Shown: positions 58,664-64,000 of the stretch, in pieces
Position numbering within the stretch: the stretch's first letter is position 1
Layout: the number at the start of each line of letters is the position of its first letter
DNA from: Cyathus striatus
Taxonomy: Eukaryota > Basidiomycota > Agaricomycetes > Agaricales > Nidulariaceae
Assembly (NCBI GenBank): GCA_025738555.1
Contig: JAOVFP010000001.1
Location: 2,542,001-2,606,000, forward strand
DNA length: 64,000 nt
Direction of reading: 5' to 3'
The notes under the pieces: model-generated
The model's input: the letters and a program-made list of their open reading frames with translations, nothing else
Databases searched by the model: none
What the model was told of the DNA's origin: nothing
Program-made: the position numbers and the translations under genes

Positions 58664-60205
58664 CTAGGTCATCTCCCATTCGTCGATACTAGCAGGGGGC
58701 AGAGCAGTGGTAGCTGGTTGGTTGGCAGGTGTTCTCAGTGGACCTGTGTCCATTGTGTCACTTGTGCGGGAGGGAGGATGAGATGGGCTGAAGTAGTCAT
58801 CTAGTCGTGCTGATTTTCCATTCTTTTTCTGGATGTCTGAAGAGGTGGTGAGCTGTGCTCGCCCATGGAAGGCCAATGGTTTCATGGCTGGTTCCCATGG
58901 GGGACCCATAGGCAGAGGTTGGGAGGGAAGGGCAGAGGAAGAGGAAGCGCCTGGAGTGGTGGTAGGGCGAGGTGGGAGCAGGTGAGGTGTTGCTGTGGTG
59001 AGACCAGTTTCCAGTGGGAAGGAGCGAAGGGGTCGGTGTGGTGGTCGGCGTGGAGGGGGGGGGGGAGCATCTGTCTGCACCTGCCAAGTGGCTGGATTGA
59101 CCCCCCATGGGATAGCATTGTTGGCTGGAGCCCATGTACTGGGGTCATCTGTGGGGAAGAATCTATATTTGTTAGCTGAAGAGTAGGCGAACATTGTTCG
59201 CAGTTTCTTGAGGAAGGTGGGGCAAGAGTGGGAAGCTGCTCCATGGCCCTCTGCTTCCTTACCTGAACAGTTGGCGCAGCAGAGTTGGGTGAGTTCTTGG
59301 GTACCTGCCTGGGGGCATGCAGAGGTGTTGTGGTGCTCTGCACATCATGCACATACTGGTTCAGAGGCCTTACAAGCTCCTGACAGATAACCACCTATGT
59401 GTTGACATCATAGGCAGTGCTTTGGCTCTGCCAGGTGGCGGAAAACCTGCACACATTTTCCTGCTATCACCAGGCCATGACAGATGGCCCAGTTAGCCTG
59501 GTCCCTGTTGGAGAAAGACAGTGAGAAGTGAGCAAAACATTGCCCTTCGTGGCGGCGTTCTGGGGGTTTGAGTGCTCATACGTCACTGATGGCATTACCT
59601 TCCAGTCCACTCTTCTCCTTGATGGCGGCAATAGATAGCACATTAGGGTCAAATGAGACAGGGATATATTCTGTGACAGTATCAAAGAGGGACAGGTTAG
59701 GGGAGCACATACTGTCAAAATAGCCCATGAAGAGTGCTGTGATATCCCTCTGTTTGAGCCATTCTGTGGATGTGTGGGAGTCTAGTTCAGGGGTGACCGA
59801 GGTATTTGAGAGGCAAGCTGTGAAGAATTCCATGTGGAGTGGGCAGTCAGAGGCTGCGATTTCCATCTGGTCCAGCGTGAGATTAGCTTTCACTACCAGT
59901 TCCTGTGGAGAGAGGTTTGCCAGGGTGTGTTTGGAAGCCTGGTCTGCTGGTGGGAGCTTGACTTTGAATTGTCTGTCTTGCTGTTCCCCAGTGGCAATGG
60001 CCCGCGCGTGAGGTGCAGCAGCAGTGGCTGCTACTGTGGCATATGAGGGGGTGGTGAGTCCTGTGGTGATGTTGTCCTGTGTTGAGTTAGTCTTTGTCAA
60101 GCGCATAGAGGAGGTTGAGGGTGTGTGGGTAGGGGCCATCATGGGGAGGGTGTTGCTGGCAGGTGTCCCTCCCACTGGTTCGGTGTTCTGAATCCCAGGA
60201 GGCAT
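58664..60205 (-). pseudogene. LINE ORF1, gag-like protein with zinc knuckles
   Basis: The frame opens at the ATG at 60205 and runs to a TGA at 59576, then continues (LKPPERRHEGQCFAHFSLSF, SNRDQANWAI, AEPKHCL-stop-CQHIGGYLSGAC, EPVCA-stop-CAEHHNTSAC) into a Pro-rich region with CPTFLKKLRTMFAYSSANKY and FFPTDDPSTW. It changes frame near 59300. Cys/His spacing is that of LINE nucleic-acid-binding knuckles. All three in-frame stops are TGA at positions where Arg is expected. The product would bind LINE RNA. It overlaps the start of ORF2 by 16 bp. Confidence 0.7.
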
Positions 60206-60780
60206 CTATGTGGTGTCAATCAAAAGCTCTAGGTGAGGGGGGTGTGGTTGTGGGGGTTAATTAGTGGGGGTAAGTAGGAGGGGGTCATCATCGTTGTTGG
60301 TCTCAATGATGAGCAGGATTTTTACTGTGGGAAAGTTTGATGATGGTGGTGGTTTTTTTTTAATAATACTTGTAATTGAACAAGTTAGTGAGACAAACTA
60401 CGATTGTCTGTTGGGATGGAATTCACATTGAATATTGGCACTAGCTAAAGTAAGTGAGTAATGAACGAGTCAAGTGACACATTCAAATGAGTACCTGAAG
60501 AAGTTTATGGTAGACTCTAAGGTGAGGTTTGTTATTAGTGCATTCGAGAAATTCTATCTTGTCTTTGTAAACTTTCGAGGTTGCAAGCGATTGGATCCAG
60601 TTAATATTTTGTATCACATTGGGATAATCTGCTGCAAAAGGTTCCAAGGTAGGAGCGGTTCCTGAGAGAGAGAGAGTCATGAAAGCTGGATCGATTACAG
60701 ACTTTATTCCCTTTAATGATCCTTCAGCAGAGAACAAGAAATTTTTGTGCGATATCTTTATGATGGGCCTACAGGAAATC

Positions 60781-62372
60781 CAGTTGAGTGTCACTCAAAC
60801 GTCACTTGAACATTACTTGAATGTCACTTGAATTGTCACTCGAATGTCACTTGAATTTCACTTGAATTTTGTTTACTTAATTATCTCGCTTATTTTCAGT
60901 GGTCTAATTACATGATTTATGTACTTGTTTTCTACTCCAGTTGTTAAATAGCTATCTTACTATTATGTACTTAATGAACAATACATTAAACTGAAATAAC
61001 TAAGTAAAATGCACAAGAAATGAGTTAGTAATGGTATAATATTTTTATCACTGTTGCATATGTCACTCAAATATCACTCAAGTTTCACTCAAATTTTGAA
61101 TTGTCACTCAACTGTGACTCGAATGCTACTTGAATGCTACTCAAATTGTGACTTGAGTAAAATTGTTGTCACTCGAAAAAAATATCACTCAAATCTTACT
61201 TGAATGCAACTCGACTGTTACTTGAATTTTCACTTGAATGTGTCACTTGAATTTCTGGACTGTCACTCGAATTTGCTTGTTTAACTCACTCAATTATAAA
61301 TTTAATTGTACTTCTTGTGTACTTCGCTCTCATCCGCCCTCCCACTCAAAACTTTCCCACGCCTCCGCTTATCAACTATATCCATTAATGTCCCGCTCAT
61401 TATTTCCCATGCCCCCGCTTAATTATTATATTGCTTAATTGATGTCACCCTCGCTGCTCATTGTTTCCCACGCCTCCGCTTATCATTTGTGATGGATGTC
61501 AACCTTCCCGCTCGTTGTTTCCCACGCCTCCGCTTATCCATGCGCTGCATGACAACCTTCCCGCTCATCATTTCCCACGCTTCCGCTTATTATATTCAGT
61601 TCCCACTCACCACTGCCTGCCCTTCTCAAAATTCCCATGGTGTTTCCTTCATTAAATACTCGTCCTCAACATTTCCCACGCATTTTAGCGCTGCCTGCTG
61701 TCACTTATGATTTCCCCATGCTTCACCATTTCATCAATTCATTGTTCCCGCCCCCCGCTTTCATTTTCCCATGCACATATTATTTATTTATTGGACTTTC
61801 CCTTAAGTTTACAGTCATTTAACAGTACCTATGCTTCATAAATTATAGTTGTAAGATTTATTGTACAAAAGTTTAAATTATTCCACAGTTTAAATTTGGA
61901 TTATCTCGCATTTTCATATAATTACCCATACATATAGTACCTAAGGTACAGTCTACTGTATAAAGAAGAATATATAAAAGATGATGCAAAAAGATTCAGG
62001 AGAAAATTGTAAATATTGAGTGAAAAAATGCGAAATTACTTGCTCACTGTTGAGCATGATGATGAGGAAGGGCACCCATCAACACATCACCCATCAATAT
62101 GTGCGGCGGCCTTGAGGAAGTGAGTTTGATGGCATTGATGGATGTCAATGACAGCAATTGCAAACATGGACAAAGGTGGGGGATGCATGGGAAATTTTGA
62201 ACAAGGTGAGAACATTGAAGGAAATGGCAGGCAGGGGGGTGGGACAGAGGGGAGATATGTAGAGTACAAGAATGTATAAAAATGCATAATTACAAACCCA
62301 ATTTTTTTTCATTACTCGAATCTCGGATTGTCACTCAATTGCAACTCGAACATCACTTGATTTCACTCGAAT
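60781..62372. mobile_element. Non-autonomous element built of GTCACTTGAAT-type repeats
   Basis: A 6-bp direct repeat GAAATC flanks the segment (60775-60780 and 62373-62378), and the host reading frame is rejoined when it is removed. Both ends carry many copies of GTCACT(C/T)(G/A)AAT-like motifs (60785-60870, 61060-61275 and, fewer, 62320-62372), with terminal (G/T)T(C/T)GAGTG inverted. No coding sequence. Its autonomous partner is not in the window. Confidence 0.65.
61330..61765 (+). repeat. Imperfect repeats TTTCCCACGCCTCCGCTTAT, about 45-60 bp apart
   Basis: The motif (T/C)CCCACGC(C/T)(T/C)CCGCTTAT recurs at about 61357, 61409, 61468, 61528 and 61577, usually preceded by CCCGCTCATTGTT. It lies inside the element at 60781-62372. 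Confidence 0.7.
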
Positions 62373-62769
62373 GAAATCAGCCTCAGCTAGAATTCTTGTA
62401 AGCCCCTTTACGATGGCAGATATGTTAGCAATGTAAGGGCTTTGAGAGGTGCGAATAGGCAGGGTACTCTTGGAGTAGGTGGATGTTGGAGAAAGGGTCC
62501 AGTCAGGTGGGATTAATACAGCGGTGGGGTCACCATTGTCATAATTCACAAGTGACATTAGATTGGAAGTCAAGGTTTCCTAAGTACACGGGAGATTGCA
62601 GGAGGTGTTTTTGGAAGACAGAGACATGATGACTGACAGGTGAGTAGGGGCAGTCAGTGGACCACCTTGACATGATGGAGGTGAAGGTTAACGGTTGTCG
62701 ATGGACATGCAAAGTGGTATAGAGAGGGTTGGAATTGAGAAACACTCTCAATGTCATATCTTGCATCAG

Positions 62770-63314
62770 ATATTAATGGGAAATCTAGGAATGACGGTGA
62801 GTACATGATAAGTAGGGAGCAATTGAATCTTTAATGATAGTAGTTGCAATAAATGTTGATCTGTGGATACAAAAATGTGTATGACAATCATATACATTTG
62901 TCGATTTCATGATATGAAGATACAAAGATTGAGAGAGGGAGAGCAAATTGAGATGACATATTCATTTGCGTGTAGATTCCTGAGCTTGCAAGGGAATAAT
63001 GTTTAGAAATAGGTGGAATTTGGAAAGTAAGTACAGCCAATGGGCATGCAGGCATTCATTAATAAACAAGATTTCGTGTATACACATACACAGATACTGG
63101 AGTTCCAGATGGCATTATGCATATGCTGATCCCGGAATGGTGCAAAAGTCTGAAATTATTCATTGGCCAATGTAGTCTTTTCAGAGACGTACAATCACTA
63201 TGGTTGCATTATACATGGAACACTGGATTTATGATGGTACAGTAATTTACAAAGAGAAAGAGAGAGAGAAGATAAAAAAATTTACATATAGAATTAGATC
63301 TCGACACTAGCCTC
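62770..63314. other. Spacer between gene-family copies 2 and 3, no gene recognised
   Basis: AT-rich, CpG-poor sequence. Any promoter of copy 2 would lie here; I see no clear TATA box. Confidence 0.35.
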
Positions 63315-64000
63315 TCAATTGGAATGAATGCCAAGTTCATTGGATTTAGTGAGGGTTCTTTTATCTTGATGAATAGACAAGCAATGACTTTTCTTTTCTT
63401 TGCTTGCAATGGTTGTAGATATTGCGGTAGGGTAGATGACAGTGGGAGGAGGAAGGATGGTATGGATAGCCACGAGATCGGCTGAGCAGAGGCGATATAG
63501 TATGCCATCACCTGTTACACGGGGGATTGCCCAATGAGTAAATTCGAAGTGAGCAGCTACCGTAGCATTGATGAGAGAGTGACGATATTTGGTGGGATGA
63601 ATCTCAGATTCATAGAAGTTGTATACTGCAGGATGGTTGATACTGTGTGTAGTGTAAAGCTTAGATATGGCATTGTGAGCAGGTTCACCGGAAAGAGGCC
63701 AGCTGTGCAGTTGAAAGTAATCTAAGGAGAGTATTAATACCTGTAGTTCTATGAAGTTAAAATGTACCTAGAGGGTAACATGGGTTAAGACATTCTGGTG
63801 TAGCCTGTAGAAGACAAGAAAAAGTTAGATGGCAAGGGGAATTGAAAAAGTAGCTTACGTTAAATAGTTGATGGTTTATTTTAATTCGAGGTGCTAAAGG
63901 TGGACCAATGAAGAGTCCTCATCTAGGAGTGTACCTGGAAATTGGGGCTTGATCCAGAAGCCATTTGAGGTTGTTAATCGTCTTGAGATATTTGCTCTTA
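63315..64000 (-). pseudogene. Same gene family, copy 3, 3' part, runs off the window
   Basis: Exons visible: 64000-63859 (INNLKWLLDQAPISR, then PR-stop-GLFIGPP, INHQLFN), 63794-63768 (CLNPCYP) and 63721-63315 (SWPLSGEPAHNAISKLYTTH, INATVAAHFEFTHWAIP, SADLVAIHTILPPP), stop at 63317-63315. Blocks and exon borders match copy 1. The TGA at 63921-63919 stands where copy 1 has CGA (49578-49576), which shows a CGA to TGA change directly. Function unknown. Confidence 0.6.

Larger units (their letters stand above)
51034..58679 (-). pseudogene. LINE ORF2: endonuclease, reverse transcriptase, RNase H
   Basis: In order: an EEP endonuclease start (QQNVNCSLVAQHDLI, IIAIQEPYIG), a TGA at 58275, the catalytic block MGNFNHHHPLWDED, reverse transcriptase (SLDVKGAFPS, GLDQGSPLSPILYLLYNADL, LLFIDDCTVL), then after the nested element ALLITGSM, RNase H (IIIYTDSSGLDESIGAVAVL, CWVPGHAGIPGNKQADIEAK) and a C-terminal CPSCHHTPETTDHYLFHC motif, stop at 51034. 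TGA codons at 58275, 56172, about 56030 and 51589 fit CGA to TGA. The endonuclease GDFN motif reads GNFN, so the catalytic Asp is lost. Joining 52390 to 56017 restores the frame. Confidence 0.88.
50722..60361 (-). mobile_element. Full-length Tad-like LINE (non-LTR retrotransposon), itself interrupted
   Basis: The 11-bp direct repeat AATAATACTTG flanks the element (50711-50721 and 60362-60372). The plus-strand T10A13 run at 50722 is the poly-A end of a minus-strand element. Without the nested 3.6-kb insert it is about 6.0 kb and holds ORF1 (gag-like) and ORF2 (endonuclease, reverse transcriptase, RNase H, C-terminal zinc motif), the Tad/I-clade layout. It lies in an intron-like gap of the copy-2 gene. 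Confidence 0.88.
50323..62766 (-). pseudogene. Same gene family, copy 2, torn apart by two insertions
   Basis: The coding remains, read minus, are 62766-62373 (MQDMTLRVFLNSNPLYTTLH, PPDWTLSPTSTYSKSTLPIR, TRILAEADF), 60780-60373 (AHHKDIAQKFLVLC, LSLSGTAPTLEPFAADYP, NINWIQSLA) and 50710-50323 (DWSTIPNWPLRSKFAADS, ATAELVFELTYRPLKGD, SAHLLAI-like block, stop at 50323). Order and spacing match copy 1. Removing 60781-62372 with one flank copy rejoins ADF to L-x-AHHKDIAQKF in frame; removing the LINE leaves an intron-like gap before DWSTIPNW (acceptor CCCTAG). A frame change near 60710 and stops in the middle exon show that it is not functional. Function unknown. Confidence 0.65.

Noticed and set aside
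57345..59390. Plus-strand frames rich in Trp and Gly over the LINE
   Set aside because: They are antisense of ORF1 and ORF2, which carry clear reverse transcriptase and gag-like motifs on the minus strand.

Overview
The window looks like a chromosomal segment of a basidiomycete fungus, most likely a mushroom-forming Agaricomycete. The evidence is dense short GT-AG introns (about 40-65 nt), Plavaka-type DNA transposons, a Tad-like LINE, F-box paralogues, indoleamine dioxygenase, and a fungal secreted protein of the DUF4430 type. No species can be named from sequence alone.

Layout. 1-12.9 kb is a repeat-rich, mostly CpG-poor zone. It holds two diverged inverted copies of an unknown acidic-protein locus (1-0.8 kb and 6.4-8.5 kb), a broken F-box gene, a small TIR element, an internally deleted Tc1/mariner element and a solo LTR. 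12.87-20.30 kb is one nearly complete 7.4-kb Plavaka transposon with 34-bp terminal inverted repeats, a multi-exon transposase, a multi-exon accessory gene and a possible third gene on the opposite strand. 20.5-24.6 kb has a solo LTR, a nitronate monooxygenase pseudogene split by a hAT element, and a hAT MITE.

24.8-48.4 kb is the gene-rich, CpG-normal part: a tandem pair of short-chain dehydrogenases, TFIIF beta subunit, an unknown gene family present twice (31.5 and 37.2 kb) flanking two F-box paralogues, a broken indoleamine 2,3-dioxygenase, a secreted DUF4430-like protein, a Mutator-like element with perfect 218-bp inverted repeats, a tRNA-Glu-like gene and the branchpoint-binding splicing factor BBP/SF1.

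49.0-64.0 kb has three minus-strand members of one unrecognised fungal gene family. The middle copy is spread over 12.4 kb because a complete Tad-like LINE and a second repeat-built element were inserted into it. The LINE itself was hit by a 3.6-kb long-inverted-repeat element carrying a 19-bp minisatellite and a tRNA-like gene.

A single theme joins these regions: damage in the repeats is dominated by CpG to TpG/CpA change. Nearly all in-frame stops in the transposons are TGA at positions where arginine CGA is expected, and in several places an intact CGA copy is present in the window for direct comparison. The single-copy gene block at 24.8-48.4 kb does not show this. This points to CpG methylation with deamination, or a CpG-directed RIP-like process, acting on repeats.
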